This document shows, one piece after another, positions 25,581 through 37,988 of a DNA stretch of 64,000 nt. The stretch covers positions 11,123,823 through 11,187,822 of the forward strand of contig OU964935.1 of assembly GCA_918807975.1 (NCBI GenBank). The letters are read 5' to 3'. The translations under genes were made by a program, and so were the position numbers. Below the pieces are notes generated by a model that worked only from the letters and a program-made list of their open reading frames with translations, made no database searches and was not told the DNA's origin. Origin of the DNA: Aplidium turbinatum. Lineage: Eukaryota > Chordata > Ascidiacea > Aplousobranchia > Polyclinidae. Within the stretch, counting starts at the first letter, position 1. Every line of letters starts with the position of its first letter.

Positions 25581-27012
25581 CTCGGTTTCTGTGCTTTTTT
25601 GACTTTATTGGATGTAGTATTCTCTTCCATTGAAATCGTCGCTTTGACGTTGAGTCGTATTGAAAAATCTAAATTTATTGGCAAGCTTGTAATCATTATA
25701 ATCTTTGGGGGGTTTTTCTCAGCTGCATATCCCATCGGTAAGAGCTCTGGTGCGGTGCTCGAAAGAGCGCTGGTTCGACACCGCTAAGCAGCATGCGGTT
25801 GTGTCTTTGGTAGAATATGTAATGACACGCCTTATAAGGTGGATGCGAACATTGGCTTCCTTGTTTTCTCGTCCATATAATTTAAACCTTCAACCACCGG
25901 CTTAAGCTTAAATACGACAAAAAACCTTAGATGGACATTGGATAACCTGTTTGGTTTCTCACTTTATACAACCAGTTTAAAGTTGACCCTCGTGCTTTTT
26001 ATGGGTAAGTCCCATACCCAATACTAAGTCCCATAGACGACGGGATTTTGAATTTTTTTTTTTTTTTCAGTAAATTTTTCTCCAAATGCCACCTATGATA
26101 GATCACAATAAATATGTATATTGTTTAAAAACTGTAAACCTATACCTGCCTTCTCAGCGGTACAGGTGATATATTGATCGTGTGCATTTGTTAGGTGAAC
26201 TGCAGTTTTACATCCATTCAACAACTACTCCTGATTAATAATAACGTTTGACTTTAGTCGTGTGATCAGTTTTCAATCACTTGGCTCTTGTTTGTGTATC
26301 ATCAAAGCCGAGTATAAAAGCTGTTTCCGAATATGTATGTTCGTTTTTTCGAACGGCCATGGTGGCTTCATGTGCTAAGTTTTGGAGTTGACCTTGTTGA
26401 CATGTTTTTTTTTAATCTACCATACTACTCCGTCTTTACGTCGGCGATAAATTAGACAGGTTTCCTAACCTAACTGATTTAATTTACTTCAATTGTTTTT
26501 GTTTTGTTTTTGACCCTCGTCATGTATTATAACGCAAAATTCCTTTTATCTCAGGCATTGAGAAAGATATTCGACAAAAAAGTGATGTTCATTGAAGATT
26601 TCAAAACATTAGAGCACTGCAAATTAAATTGACAGTTGACAAATATGAAAAAATAGGCGTACGGGGTCAATTTGAACCTGGTTCTGCATCCTAGGGTTAG
26701 TAAACGTTTGGCTACAGCAAGATCACATGTTTCAACTTTCGTTTGCTTGCATTTCCGCCGAATGCGCTTTCGTACCTGCCGCATATCCGCTAGTTGGTTA
26801 TAGCAGTTTATTCATTTACGGTATGTCACAGGCAACTAGTAATATTCTACTGACTTTTCTATTTAGTTTTAGATGAATGATGTATTGCGTTATGTTGTAG
26901 ACTAATCTATATTTAAGAAATATTTCATGTCCTTCGTTGTTATGCTCAAGAAAATTATAAATGTGCTTTATGGCTATGAATTCTTTGCATGGCAGTTGAG
27001 TTGATAGTGTTA
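25581..27012. other. 3' flank of UBE2D, no gene
   Basis: This probably begins with the UBE2D 3' UTR, with AATAAA at 26107-26112. The rest is AT-rich without inverted ends. Small open frames do not look coding. Confidence 0.45.
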
Positions 27013-27236
27013 GGGAACGTTCAAATATTACTTAACGCCTTCGAGGGGGAGGGAGGGGTTTATGCAAAGCGTTATGTTAGCGTCACATCGGGGGGTTCAA
27101 GCAAAACGTTACGTAACGCTTTCGAGTACGAAATGGTAGTTTTTTGTGCTGAATTTGTAGTGAAAAAGCGTTACATGGGGGAGGGGGGGGGTCAAAAATT
27201 CGGAAAAAAAGCGTTACGTAATATTTGAACGTTCCC
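27013..27236. mobile_element. PIF/Harbinger MITE
   Basis: Inverted ends GGGAACGTTCAAATATTAC and GTAATATTTGAACGTTCCC carry the 3-bp duplication TTA on both sides (27010-27012, 27237-27239), which is the Harbinger signature. Internal AACGTTACGTAACGC words repeat. Confidence 0.9.
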
Positions 27237-27773
27237 TTAGCCTGATTAGTTCTATCTTAAAGTAAGCCGACCAATCAACATTAACTGGCGTCTTCCAATT
27301 GCACCAGTTCAAGGTAGTTTTTTTTTCACTTTTTTTATCACGTATTTCATCAGTGTGCACTGTGCAGTTCGGTCTGTGAATTACATTTTATAAGACTGCG
27401 AAGTCATCATCGAATATTCAGTATACGCCTTGTGTTTTTCATAAGGAATAGCAATTGAAGAATATGTTTATATTTCATTTAGATTAAATATTGTGCGGAA
27501 TGGGCACATTTAAACATTGCTTGTGCGACTTCTTATGTAGCCAACCTGAGATTGGCACTGAGATTTAGTTTGGAACTATAGTACAATATTAAATAGTACA
27601 ATATTAAATGTGCAAAGGTGGGCATCCGTAAATTTGAAAGTAGGCTAACACGCTACCGTTACTCGGACCAAAAGTAGCGCGTTACTTTTGTCTTACACGA
27701 GGAAGCACTATTTAACTATCTTGTGCTGTCAAAACGACCTTGAAAACGAAAATTTGTTCAACTGCCATTTCAA

Positions 27774-27875
27774 CAGGGCTGGGGAGTCGGTGGGATTTTG
27801 GCGTGTCCGGAATCGGCCAGTGACATAAACGAAAAAGTTAGAGTCGTATACTTTTGGCCCGACTTAGCGGCCCTG
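27774..27875. mobile_element. 102-bp hAT micro-MITE
   Basis: Ends CAGGGCTGGGGAGTCGG and CCGACTTAGCGGCCCTG are inverted. The flanks CATTTCAA and CACATCAA agree at six of eight bases. Confidence 0.6.
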
Positions 27876-28296
27876 CACATCAACGTCGTCGTAGAGAACA
27901 CACGATCTAGTTAAAATGTATTATGCATCTTTCAAAATATCGTGTATTTAAAAATGCAAGTTGCTGAGTTTCGCCTGCTTTGACTTTTGCACTTTTTTTC
28001 CAACCTTGAATAGTCTCCTCACCGCAGCACTGGAAGAAATAGGGGTGATATTAATGAACAGGCGTAAAGCTCAAGGACAGGCTTCTGTTTGAAAACAAAA
28101 GAAACGCTGCACAAGTTAATGACGTTTGATGGCACAAACACACCAAAAAATTCATCTTCAGAGTCGTGATGACTAGTGTTGGTGTCACTCTTGTCGCTAT
28201 CGACGTGGCTTGATGTTTCCCGTAATGGCTACTGTGGAGGAGTAGACGAAATATTTCTTCCTTGATTTTTTGATTGATTGTTGCTTTTGGTAAATT

Positions 28297-28790
28297 CAGG
28301 GATATCTAAAGAAGGGGATGCGAAGGCTCACAGCGATTGCCTTAATCTTATGACACTACCAGGGCGGTAGTTTGCAGCGCGTGAAACATGCGGTTCTTTT
28401 TACAATTGCAGAAAGTTTTGTAGTGCAGCTGGTACAGTCAGCTACAGGTGACAGTTAGTAAATGTTACGTAGAGCATATTTAAACAATACTTGTTTGGAA
28501 AGACAGTTGAAACGTTACCAAAAAGCCGTTTTTCTTAACAAAGCCGTTTTTGTAGACTAAATGTAAAGCAAGTGTACGGGTAGTTGAATTAACAAGTGAC
28601 CATGAGCATGCAGTGAGTATCCACGCCTGATGCTAATAGCGCAATGCAGGTTATCATAACAAGAGTCATTAAACTACTACCGGTGACAATTGTCATTTTA
28701 CGGTAAACGGAGATTATTTACGATAAACAGAAGCCCTTCTATTGTCGGACGTATTAAAAGCCTTCATATCCCCTTCTCTAGATATCCCTG
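28297..28790. mobile_element. hAT MITE 'CAGGGATATCTA' (copy 1, empty)
   Basis: Ends CAGGGATATCTAAAGAAGGG and CCCTTCTCTAGATATCCCTG are flanked by GGTAAATT (28289-28296, 28791-28798). This uninterrupted 494-bp copy shows what the 48010-51672 copy looked like before the inner hAT inserted. Confidence 0.9.
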
Positions 28791-28798
28791 GGTAAATT

Positions 28799-29542
28799 CC
28801 ATTTATTTGATTGCAAAACACCAATTAACCTAACACGAACGGATTTAATTTTATGCCTGCTGTTAGGAAGATTACGCCACCGCATCCACCGTTCTGATGA
28901 CTAGCGCAGAGACGAAGACCTTATTGACAACATAATATGATTTCAATGTTTTTCGTTTGAAATTTCAGATTCTCTTTGTTAATCTCACTTTAAACTTTTG
29001 TTTATAATGACTCTGAGTAGCTGTAAAAAAATGTCTGCTGCTGTTTTCCTTTAATTCTTTAACTAGGATTCATCATGGCAATTTTTCGCTCTCTCGTGTT
29101 CATCTCCTGGACCCCGTTTGAGAACCGATTTTCCAGATAGTGAAAGCGTGGTCTCCTTTTTGACTACCGGTACTCAAGAGAAGGTTATACTCAGCCGGCG
29201 AAGGAAGGCCCTTGGCCCCTTAGGTCTACAGCTTTTGTCCAGGCCACATCAATTCATCGCTCTGAAGCAGGATTTTCAGTTGGTTGGTACAAGACCAAAT
29301 CTCGAAACAGGCTTGTTTTTTATGGGGACTTGAGGTGTTGCCTCACTACTTACGTTCCACCATTAAACCGTTTGATGGCAGCTAAAAAGTTTCAGGTCTT
29401 CCATTAATCATGTTTCTTAGTAGCCTGTTTGACATAGGCCTAAACGGCGTTGCGTTTTCTCTTGGCTGCTCTGTTCGTACTTTGGCTTCTCGTGTTTAGG
29501 TGACTCAAAAATACTTTTGTTGCTCTATTCTCGACATGGGTA
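28799..29542. other. No gene recognised
   Basis: Mixed sequence with small open frames on the + strand (for example 29118-29333) that match nothing I know. No inverted ends are seen. Confidence 0.45.
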
Positions 29543-30042
29543 TAGTGCAGTCGTGGGAACTTAAAAAGTGGTGTTTGTGGGAAAATTTTTTTATCAAGCT
29601 GATACTTTTCTCAGACCTTCCCCATATTATGCAGATGGCTCAGAAAAAAATCCCCATCAATCGGATGATGGGAAACCCCCTTTTGGACCCATTTTCCAAA
29701 TGACGTCACAATTCCTTTATGAAAATTTCAAGTTTTTCAAAATAGGACATATTATACATCATTTTTTAGCTTTTTTCAAGGGGAACAACTTTTTCTATTA
29801 ACAAGAACCCTGAAAATGTACAGAAAAAGTGTTATTACCGATTAAGCAAAAGGATAAATCTATGAATTCCAGGCAAATTAGAAATTATTCGTCACTGGTG
29901 GACTTATTCTTCTATATTCTATAACAAAAATTAAACAAAGTAAGCGAAACGTAAATTGAAGCTATCTAGGGTTGCCAGATTTTTTTTCTCAAAATAGTGA
30001 ACATTTTTAAAGCGCGCGACCGCATCCTCAAAGTTCTCAAAG

Positions 30043-30518
30043 CAGTGGCGTAGCCAGGAATTGTAAAAGGAGGGGGGTTGACGACCGGTGGGCGAAGCCC
30101 GACGGCGTCTTCGCCAAAGGCGACACCCAGTGGCGGGGGGTCTGGGGGGGCTCCCCCAGAAAATTTTGAAAAATGACTTTGAATTTGTTGCATTCTGAGA
30201 GCATTTTCAACAAAAATGTGGGCATAAATATTCCTGTAAAATGGTGCTGTCTGGTGGCATAGCAAAAGGATAAGATCATGTTTTCTAGGGCATTTTTCGG
30301 TAATAGAGCTATGTTTTCTTGTTGCCAATTCCTGGCTGAGATATTTGAATGTTTGGTATTGGTAAAACTCGCTCTTTTAATGCAGTTTCGTTTAAAATTA
30401 GGCAAACTTTGTTTTAAAGACATAGAGACTGAAAGCATCATTCTCAATATAGTGACGTCACACGCGTGCCAAAAGAGGGGTTGTAACCCCTAAAACCCCC
30501 TTCTTGGCTACGCCACTG
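30043..30518. mobile_element. hAT MITE 'CAGTGGCGTAGCC' (copy 1)
   Basis: Ends CAGTGGCGTAGCCAGGAATT and CTTGGCTACGCCACTG. Flanks TCTCAAAG and TCTCAAAC differ at one base. It shares GGGGGTCTGGGGGGCTCCCCC-type and AAAATTTTGAAAAATG words with the copies at 31972 and 54632. Confidence 0.9.
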
Positions 30519-30568
30519 TCTCAAACACATGCCAAAGCCCAAAATACGCGCAATTGCACCCTCTAACG

Positions 30569-31465
30569 CAGTGGTTCCCAACCTTTTAGACCTTGCGGCA
30601 CCCTATCAAAGAGATAAATAGTTTGCGGCACCCTGGCAAAACTGGATCAATTCTATGAGGTTTCTGTATTTCAAATAACTGTATGAAATAACACAGAATG
30701 AGTTGTACAGTATAGCGCGCGTAAATAAATGTTGTTATTCAAAAGTCAGTGTAAAATTTGGGCTTGACTTCTTGCACAAAGTCCCTTAATATGTGGGGGC
30801 ACATTCGATAAAGCCACTCGCATTTCTTCCTCGACTACAAGCAGTCGTTCTCGTTTTTTAGTTCGTTACGGAAAATCCACTCTCACATAGGTAAGCTATG
30901 ACATGGAAAACTGCAGCAAAAGCACAATAGCTTTCTTTCCAACGCAAGGATATTTATTTTGAATTTTTATCCAGAAGTCGTGGAAAGGCATCTGCTTGTG
31001 CATAAGCTTAAAATTTCCATCGTTACGAATGTCAATTAATTTTTCTTTAAGATTCAAAACAATATGAGAGTCCATTAAAACTGGATTTCTCGAATTCTTT
31101 GCAAAATAAAATCATGAAACCTGGCAATAATGATGCGTTTCAAACGTTTTTATGGAAAGAACAGCAACGAGTCAAAATCTCTTTCACGCTGTTTTTCCTG
31201 GGCGAGAAAACAAAGGCTTGCCGCGGATTACCTACTTACCGTCAGCGACTTCTCCACTAAGCGACCCTCCAGAAAGGAGCCGGGAATAACTACGAGACGT
31301 GCAACTTAATGCGCACTGAAACTCAGTTAGAAATAAATAAATTCCGCACTTAACGGGTTAAAGTTAAAATAATGAATGGGCCGGAATATTGCAATATCTT
31401 GAGGCACCCTTGAGCATTGCAATTGGCACCCCAGGGTGCCGCGGCACCCTGGTTGGGAACCACTG
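30569..31465. mobile_element. hAT 'CAGTGGTTCCCAACC'
   Basis: Ends CAGTGGTTCCCAACC and GGTTGGGAACCACTG with exact duplication CTCTAACG (30561-30568, 31466-31473). The sub-terminal word TGCGGCACCCT repeats. This is the Charlie-like terminus type. Coding remains are too decayed for me to read. Confidence 0.9.
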
Positions 31466-31837
31466 CTCTAACGCATGCCACACGCCTAAATGAGTGCAAC
31501 CATGCCCAAATATGCAAAGAATTATTGCATAAATAATATGCAAAAATTGTTGCAATACAATATGTGATGTTGTCTGACATAACAATTTGGTTCATAAATG
31601 ATACCACAGAAGAAAATTAATAAAATTTTACTTTCTTGATCTTTTTTAGCAAGTAGGCTATAGTGCTCTACTTATCACAGGTTGAATCCAGGTAATTGGC
31701 TAGCTAGTATCTTGCAGTGTACACAGTATATGATATAACTACTGAAGCTAAAATGGCAAGAAAAGAGACCCACGATTAGAAGTGCTAATTAGAACACTCC
31801 TACTTGCTTATGTAACTTAGTTTACTTAACATACTTT

Positions 31838-32626
31838 TCATGCGACTGCTGCCTTCAATAAAGGTTTGTTTGCAGAAATTTGTTCTTTAAATTCTAAGCA
31901 GCTAAAAGGTAGGCTGTTAAAGAACACACACAATTCACTTTTAACAGAATAAACAGCTAAACGGTTTCGCTCAGTGGCGTAGCCAGGAATTTTTAAAGGG
32001 GGGGGGTTTGACGGCCGTCGGCCGTATGGCGGCTTCGCCAAAGGCGACACCGAGCGGCGGGGGATCTGGAGGCCTTCCCCAGAAAATTTTGAAAAATTGC
32101 TTTGAATTTGGTGCATTCTGAGAGCATTTTTAACAAAAAATATGGGTATAAATATTCCTGTAAAATGGTGCTGTCCGGTGGCATATCAAAAGGATAAGAT
32201 CACGTTTTCTTGGGCATTTTTCGGTAATAAAGCTAAGTCTCTATGTTTTCTTGTTGCTAATTCCCAGCTGAGATATTTGAATGTTTGGTATTGGGAAAAC
32301 TCGCTCTTTTAATGCAGTTTCGTTTAAAATTTGGCAAACTTTGTTTTGAGGCATAGAGACTGAAAGCATCATTCTCAATATCATGACGTCACACGCGTGA
32401 CAAAGGAGGGGGTTGTAACCCCCCCCCCTCCTTGGCTACGCCACTGGTTTCGCTCATCTGTCCATATGTTACCCATAACACTGAAAATTCTCTCAACATT
32501 GGCATTAGATACAGGGATAGACATTGCATACTGGACAAATTTTAACAATTTAGGTGCAGTTTCTTTCTGAAAGAAGTTAGTCCACTTTTCCAGCGATGAT
32601 CTTAACTTATTAGCCACATCACACAT
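31838..32626 (-). pseudogene. hAT transposase dimerisation domain, split by a MITE
   Basis: On the minus strand NFFQKETAPKLLKFVQYAMS, IPVSNANVERIFSVMG and IWTDERN match the hAT C-terminal dimerisation domain (hATC), which holds the transposase subunits together. The sequence is then interrupted by the MITE at 31972-32446. It resumes as RNRLAVYSVKSELCVFFN, SCLEFKEQISANKPLL and a stop at 31838-31840. Apart from the inserted MITE and its 8-bp duplication this part is open. It is the gene of the 29967-33049 element, and the N-terminal two thirds are not recognisable. Confidence 0.8.
31972..32446. mobile_element. hAT MITE 'CAGTGGCGTAGCC' (copy 2)
   Basis: Exact 8-bp duplication GTTTCGCT (31964-31971, 32447-32454). 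It lies in the hATC coding sequence of another hAT. Confidence 0.93.
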
Positions 32627-33282
32627 GATTGAGTAGCTGGCCTACCCAGTCTATAAACAAACAGTTAAATGACCAAACTTCTAGGCTGTTAGTTGCTCAG
32701 GCTAGTGGCTTTCAGTTTGTCAGCTACCTAGGCTGTACACAGTGTACACTCCACTGTTGGACTTCGTGCTGGCCAAGCCTGGTTTTGGCGAAATTACACT
32801 GAGCTAGCATATTAGGGGTTTTTCCTCAAAGCACCAGACTCATGTGCTTTTACTCTCTAAGCAGCAGAAGTGTATAGTCACTGGTTAATCCATGGCTATT
32901 GGCTAAAATACATTGACAAAATTGTAAACAAAAATTAATTGTCAAAATAGTGAACATGTTCACTATCACTATTAGCAAAATAGTTTACAGTGAACATTTT
33001 CTTAAAATAGTGATTTGTTCACTAAAATAGTGAACATCTGGCAACCCTAAATTAGCTATCATCAAAAACTACAAAGATGTTGCTTACCTCCTCGTTTTGT
33101 CCCGTTTCATGTCTTCATTGTACGAGAATTTCTTTTCTTTGGTACCAACATCGACGTTATGCAGAAGTGAAAAAAAGTCTTCATTCTTAAGTTTTTCGTC
33201 TAGTCTCTGGAATATGTCGTTCATACAAATTATTACTTAGATACGAAAAAGATGTGAAACTATCTTTGTATTTCAAGCATAC

Positions 33283-34165
33283 TTAGGCTACTATACTATT
33301 GCATTCAACACCATGACATTCACCACACGAAGAAACACATGCCATTCCATAATTGCGACAGGTGCAAGTTTTCGTTCCACATGGATTTTTCGTTGATTTC
33401 TTACATCGGCATCTAATTACTTTGGTCAATGCTTCTGGTGCTATAGGCATATCCGTCATTATTGGGACAAGTTCGTTGTTGCTGTTGTTTTTCCATCCCC
33501 ATTCACAAACATTGAATTTAAATTCTAAAGACGTAACCCATGGAAGTAGGCTGCTCTTTGGCTCGGTGGTAGCTTTTCCGGTGCAATTATCTCTTCGCAT
33601 GCCATATACATGTAATTGTCATGTCTAAAAGTAAACAAAGATAAATATTACATACAGGGTATCTAGAATTGGACAATATCTTAAAAGTGTAAACATTATT
33701 ATATAATCCCTATGTAAAAATACATACCTGAGTTTAGTAAGCGTTGCATCTTCATTGCCACAATACCAGATCTTGAATGCAGTTATAGAGGCTTCTCCGA
33801 CCTCGTTTTGGGAACTCCAGACATTGCTGATAATTGCAGAATTCTCTTTCAGCGTTTCTGATTTTCGCAAACTTCTTTTCCAAATATCGATGACGTTGTG
33901 TCGCATCCTGATCATGCATGGAGGAAAAGAAGATCTTCTTTAATATCTTTAATAGTTGGGTTGGCTTCTTTGATTCTCCAGGCTTTGTTGAAGCGCTCCT
34001 TGGTCGAAGTAAATATCATCATGAGTGTCAGTCTTCCAATGATGCAGTAACATAGTAACTACATCAGTATCATCAGCAATGACATTTACTGGACCTTTTC
34101 GAAGAGAAGCATAATCAAGGGATTTCGCTACAATGGAACTGTAACGTTACTGGGATTGCCGGTTG
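33283..34165 (-). pseudogene. Orphan long-TIR protein: ADDTDV, ENSAIISNVW and Cys tail
   Basis: Minus-strand blocks from high to low coordinate: SSIVAKSLDYASLRKGPVNV followed by IADDTDVVTMLLHHWK (about 34080-34165); RHNVIDIWKRSLRKSETLKE, NSAIISNVWSSQNEVGEASI and WYCGNEDATLTKLRY (33680-33910); then NELVPIMTDMPIAPEALTKV and a cysteine-rich tail with CRCKKS, CGTKTCTCRNYGMAC and CGECHG (33283-33490). The tail and LVPIMTD match the protein at 12843-14513, so the two belong to one family. The ADDTDV block resembles the acidic motif of PIN/FEN-type nucleases, but that link is only a visual impression. It lies within the 9.5-kb long-TIR element and appears decayed. Confidence 0.55.
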
Positions 34166-34649
34166 AATGCTTCTGACTAAAGGTGGCTGACAACGACACT
34201 AGATTGTTGGTTTTAGGAAGTACATCTTGTATTACGCCACGTGTGAAGCGATCAAGGCGGATTCAGAAACGTCACGTCATTCCATCAGAAGTGTGTTGAT
34301 TGAAAAGGGAAGAAGATTACCACATCAGTCTGTTTTATAGGCGAAATCAGTCACCCTTGGCGAGTGCTGCCAGACGCCATGCTAATGAATTAAAACTTGA
34401 AACAGTTGGGAGTACGGTAGGCTAAACAATTGAATTAACATAACTGCACTGCAGAATATTGGTTGATGACGAATACGAGACAGCAGTCGGTACATACGTT
34501 GGCCCCAGTCAAAACGACATTGATACGTAGGAGAGATGTCGTGAATAACGAAAACAAATTAAGTTATGATTGAGGGTTAAAAACTGAAATTGAATACTGG
34601 GGCGCAACTGTAAAATCAGCCATGAGAGAAAAAAATTTACAAGCGTTTT

Positions 34650-34910
34650 TTTTTAGAGAAAAATTAAGCATATATACAAACAGGTAAGCGTCCATGGCTG
34701 TCCATGTCCTGCCTCCGAAGAGATAGGACCTGACACCCATGGAAGCAAACCAGAAAGGTAAAAAAATGTATGTAGCCTAACGGTGCGCGAGACAGGATGT
34801 TCTAAAGTCATACTATTAGTTCGAGTATTTTGATGAGGGAGGACGAGACAGCAGTTGATGTGGAAGTTCGATGATATATGATGAGCACGATAGCAGGTGA
34901 TAAGCAGTTC
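34650..34910. other. Unassigned interior of long-TIR element
   Basis: Non-coding sequence between the orphan protein pieces and the tandem repeats. No signal is seen. Confidence 0.4.
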
Positions 34911-35074
34911 AGTTAGTAGTCCATTGATGGATGACGAGCACGACAGCTGTTGGGTTGTGAGTCCGTTGATGTGTGCCGAATATGACACGAAAGAGGCCAG
35001 CTTGTATAGTTGCAAGCTGTGTGACATGCAGCCATTGCATGTCGAAAGTGGCGCAATAGCGGCACTGGTTTGGT

Positions 35075-35545
35075 TGACGTCGCGGTGTGCTTCTGACGTG
35101 GAGAAGGCTTGAAACGTCGCAGTGTGCTTCTGACGCAAAGAAGGCTTAAATGATGAACGATGCAGCAATTGCACGTCGAAGGTGTGTCGCAGGGAGTAGC
35201 GACAGATATGGGGTTGACCATATTGGTTGCATCGGCGGTGTGCTTCTGATGTGGAGAAGGCTTGAAACGTCGCAGTGTGCTTCTGACGCAGAGAAGGCTT
35301 GAATGATGAACGATGCAGCAATTGCACGTCGAAGGTGTGTCACAGGGAGTAGCGACAGATATGGGGTTGACCATATTAGTTGCGTCGGCGGTGTGCTTCT
35401 GACGTGGAGAAGGCTTGAAACGTTGCGGTGTGCTTCTGACGCAGAGAAGGCTTGAATGATGAACGATGCAGCAATTGCACGTCGAAGGTGTGTCGCAAGG
35501 AGTAGCGACAGATATGGGGTTGACCATATTGGTTGCGTCGGTGGC
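35075..35545. repeat. 153-bp tandem repeat, about 3 copies
   Basis: The word GTGCTTCTGACGTGGAGAAGG-type unit starts at 35095, 35248 and 35401, so the period is 153 bp. Each unit contains GAACGATGCAGCAATTGCAC and GACAGATATGGGGTTGACC. As 153 is a multiple of three, several frames stay open across the array and give long false reading frames on the minus strand. Confidence 0.9.
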
Positions 35546-36115
35546 TGTGGATAGCCGTATTGAAATCATCTCCGTGGAGGCATCTCATGTTGAGGAATGT
35601 GTTGAGGGACTGTTCAACTCAGTGCAAGTCGTGGAGAACATGGGGTCCTGTGGTGCCATGTTGAAGTGGTCTCATCAGTGAGCTTGTCGTGTCATCATCG
35701 TGGTGCTGTATTGAAGTCCCTTGAAGTCGCACATCAAGTCTCGCAGCAACCGTGTTGATGGGCGCGTCTGAAATAAAATTGATACAAAGTAAAAGCAGTA
35801 CAACAACACTTTACAAAAAAAATAGCGATACATGCGGGCATGCAAGTTGTTAAAGTTGCAAGGCAGCCGGCTGATGAAAGGTCACTTTAAAAAAAAAATA
35901 GCGACAAATATGAGTACAAAAAGTGGTTGCAACGTCACGTGACTGTAGTTAAACGAGTGACTAAAGAATGGATACAGTTTTGACGTCTTGCCCAAGACGG
36001 TAAATTGCTGTAGAATGGATGAATGGATGCAGTTTTGACGTCTTGCCCAGGACGGTAAATTACAGTAGAATTCAGTCGTTAGGCATATAGTTGAGTTTGT
36101 TGTGGCATAGTAAAC

Positions 36116-36450
36116 ACAGAAAGTACATGACGTTGTCATGGCGTAAGCTTAGATAGGCCTACTTAGGCAAAATAGAATACAAAATAGCAACACGAGTTGC
36201 GGCAAGATGATGGTAAGTATAACACAAGGTGGCAGTAGGCTTAAGTAAAAGAGTGTACAAAGTGACGTGAGCACAGAGAGTACATGACGTTGTCATGGCG
36301 TAAGCTTAGATAGGCCTGCTTAGGCAAAATAAAATACAAAACAGCAACACGAGTTGCGGCAAGATGACGTTAAGTATAACACAAGGTGGGAGTAGGCTTA
36401 AGTAAAAGAGTGTACAAAGTGACGTGAGCGCAGAGAGACATCATGACATG
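36116..36450. repeat. 157-bp tandem repeat, about 2 copies
   Basis: TACATGACGTTGTCATGGCG begins at 36124 and 36281, and a third copy starts near 36438. A shorter duplication (GTTTTGACGTCTTGCCCA) lies just upstream at 35970-36065. Confidence 0.85.
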
Positions 36451-36569
36451 TTATAAACGTTGCAGTTGTTAGGAAATCTATGCATAATGGGGAGATTGAT
36501 AATGAGTATGGCTGGCAATTACCTGTAGGCTACCGTACTAGCTACTTGCGACAAGTTAAAAAAATTTTT

Positions 36570-36895
36570 ATGTAGTGGATACTATAGCAACTACAAGGAT
36601 AAGATACCATGGAATAGAAGTTAGTTATAAGTGGTTGAAAATGATTAATATAGGCTGCAGTAGGCTGCTAGATGATTATAGAGATATTTTAAAAAAAATT
36701 TTGCATGCAGTGGTTTCTATTGCAACCACAAAAGTAAGGTACCATGGAATAGAAGTTATAAATGGTTAAAAATGATTAATATAGGCTGCAGTAGGCTGCT
36801 AGATGATTAGAGATGTTTTTAAAAAAATTTTGCATGCAGTGGTTTCTATTGCAACCATAAGGATAAGGTACCTTGACAATAGAATTTGTAGCCTA
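36570..36895. repeat. 131-bp tandem repeat, about 2.5 copies
   Basis: ATAGGCTGCAGTAGGCTGCT starts at 36650 and 36781. GTGGTTTCTATTGCAACCA and TACCATGGAATAGAAGTTA recur in each unit. Confidence 0.85.
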
Positions 36896-37537
36896 AATGG
36901 TTGAAAATAGTGAATGTATGCTACAGTGCTAGATAATTACAAGTACCGTAGTTAATTGCAATTACTTAAAGAAAGATAAAAAAAAGCACATGGTAGCATT
37001 ACCAGCCGCCGTTGAAATGGAGTGAGATCTTGTTCCCAAGTCGTGAGTTCTGTCGATATCGAGGCAGCATCATCAGAGCATTTTGCCTCGCGTAATTAAC
37101 CGCCATGCAATGTGCCTTTCTCTTCTGCTTTGCAGTTTCATTCTTGTGCATTTCGTTTTTCAATATTCATTGTGTAGATCAGTTATTTTCACTGTAGATG
37201 TTATTGTAAAATCATCAGAGCAGTTGTGAACTTCAACTTCGGATTGTCTCACATGGGTAGAAACAAACTTGATGAATTCAGCCTTGGTTTCGAGTTTCGA
37301 TGCAGCTGAGGTAGCGATCTTGAGTAAAAGGAAGTGAATTGCTCGGATCAATTTTCACAAACGTGCTCTGTGGAACGGAATTTCGGCGCAAGTGCTCGTG
37401 ACTTTTAGTACTTTCGTCATGATAGACATCAAACACAACAACAGCATGGGTATAATGGTTTTGGATATATTTTATATACGAATTTCAAACTTCCGAAAAC
37501 TTCATTCCTTTTTTCCAGCGAACTTTATGTAGTAGGC

Positions 37538-37828
37538 CTAATGCACCACCGTCGATAATAGAAGTTGCTTGTTGATTTCCTCTAAGGCATGCGACGAAGA
37601 ATCAGGCAAAAGAATTTTTCGAAGAGAAGGTTTGTCAGGCTTTCTCATCATGCCTTCCTTGAACATCGACATTGGCTCTGAAGTCAACAGGAATTCGAAA
37701 AATTGCTCAAGGCTTTCCTCGCTTTCAGCAACAGCAAACATCCTATTGAACATGACTTTCGAACCAATACCACTTGCACCACTTTTTGTTTTGTTTACTT
37801 CCATTAAGGATTCTAATGGTTTGATCAA
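37538..37828 (-). pseudogene. Orphan long-TIR protein, upstream block
   Basis: Minus-strand frame with FNRMFAVAESEESLEQFFEF, LLTSEPMSMFKEGMMRKPDK and PSLRKILLPDSS. The 'EFFxFELTPxPxSLFKxGxMRKPDKxxL' pattern is one I associate with the same uncharacterised invertebrate family as the Cys-tail protein, lying N-terminal to the ADN block. It is 3.4 kb upstream of the other blocks, with tandem repeats between. The element would therefore carry one long gene on the minus strand, now decayed. Confidence 0.5.
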
Positions 37829-37988
37829 TTGATTGATGTGATAGTAATTGCTACCCTATCTAAACCTTTTTGGATATTTTGACCAATTTGCTCCGCTTGT
37901 TCACAATTGACGTCATCTTTTCCAGCGATGGACACTAGACCGTTTGAAAGAGAAGATAGGTTTACATCTGGTACCAAGAATGAGTTTT

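Larger units (their letters stand above)
29967..33049 (-). mobile_element. hAT inserted in left arm of the 9.5-kb element
   Basis: Ends TAGGGTTGCCAGAT and ATCTGGCAACCCTA are perfect. Sub-terminal AAAATAGTGAACAT words repeat at both ends. The flanks share AGCTATC but not immediately at both edges, so the target duplication is imperfect. It carries a transposase C-terminus (31838-32626) and three later hAT insertions. Confidence 0.75.

Noticed and set aside
34653-35588. Long minus-strand frames (over 200 codons) in the 34.7-35.6 kb region
   Set aside because: They follow a 153-bp tandem repeat that keeps three frames open at once. Composition is not protein-like.
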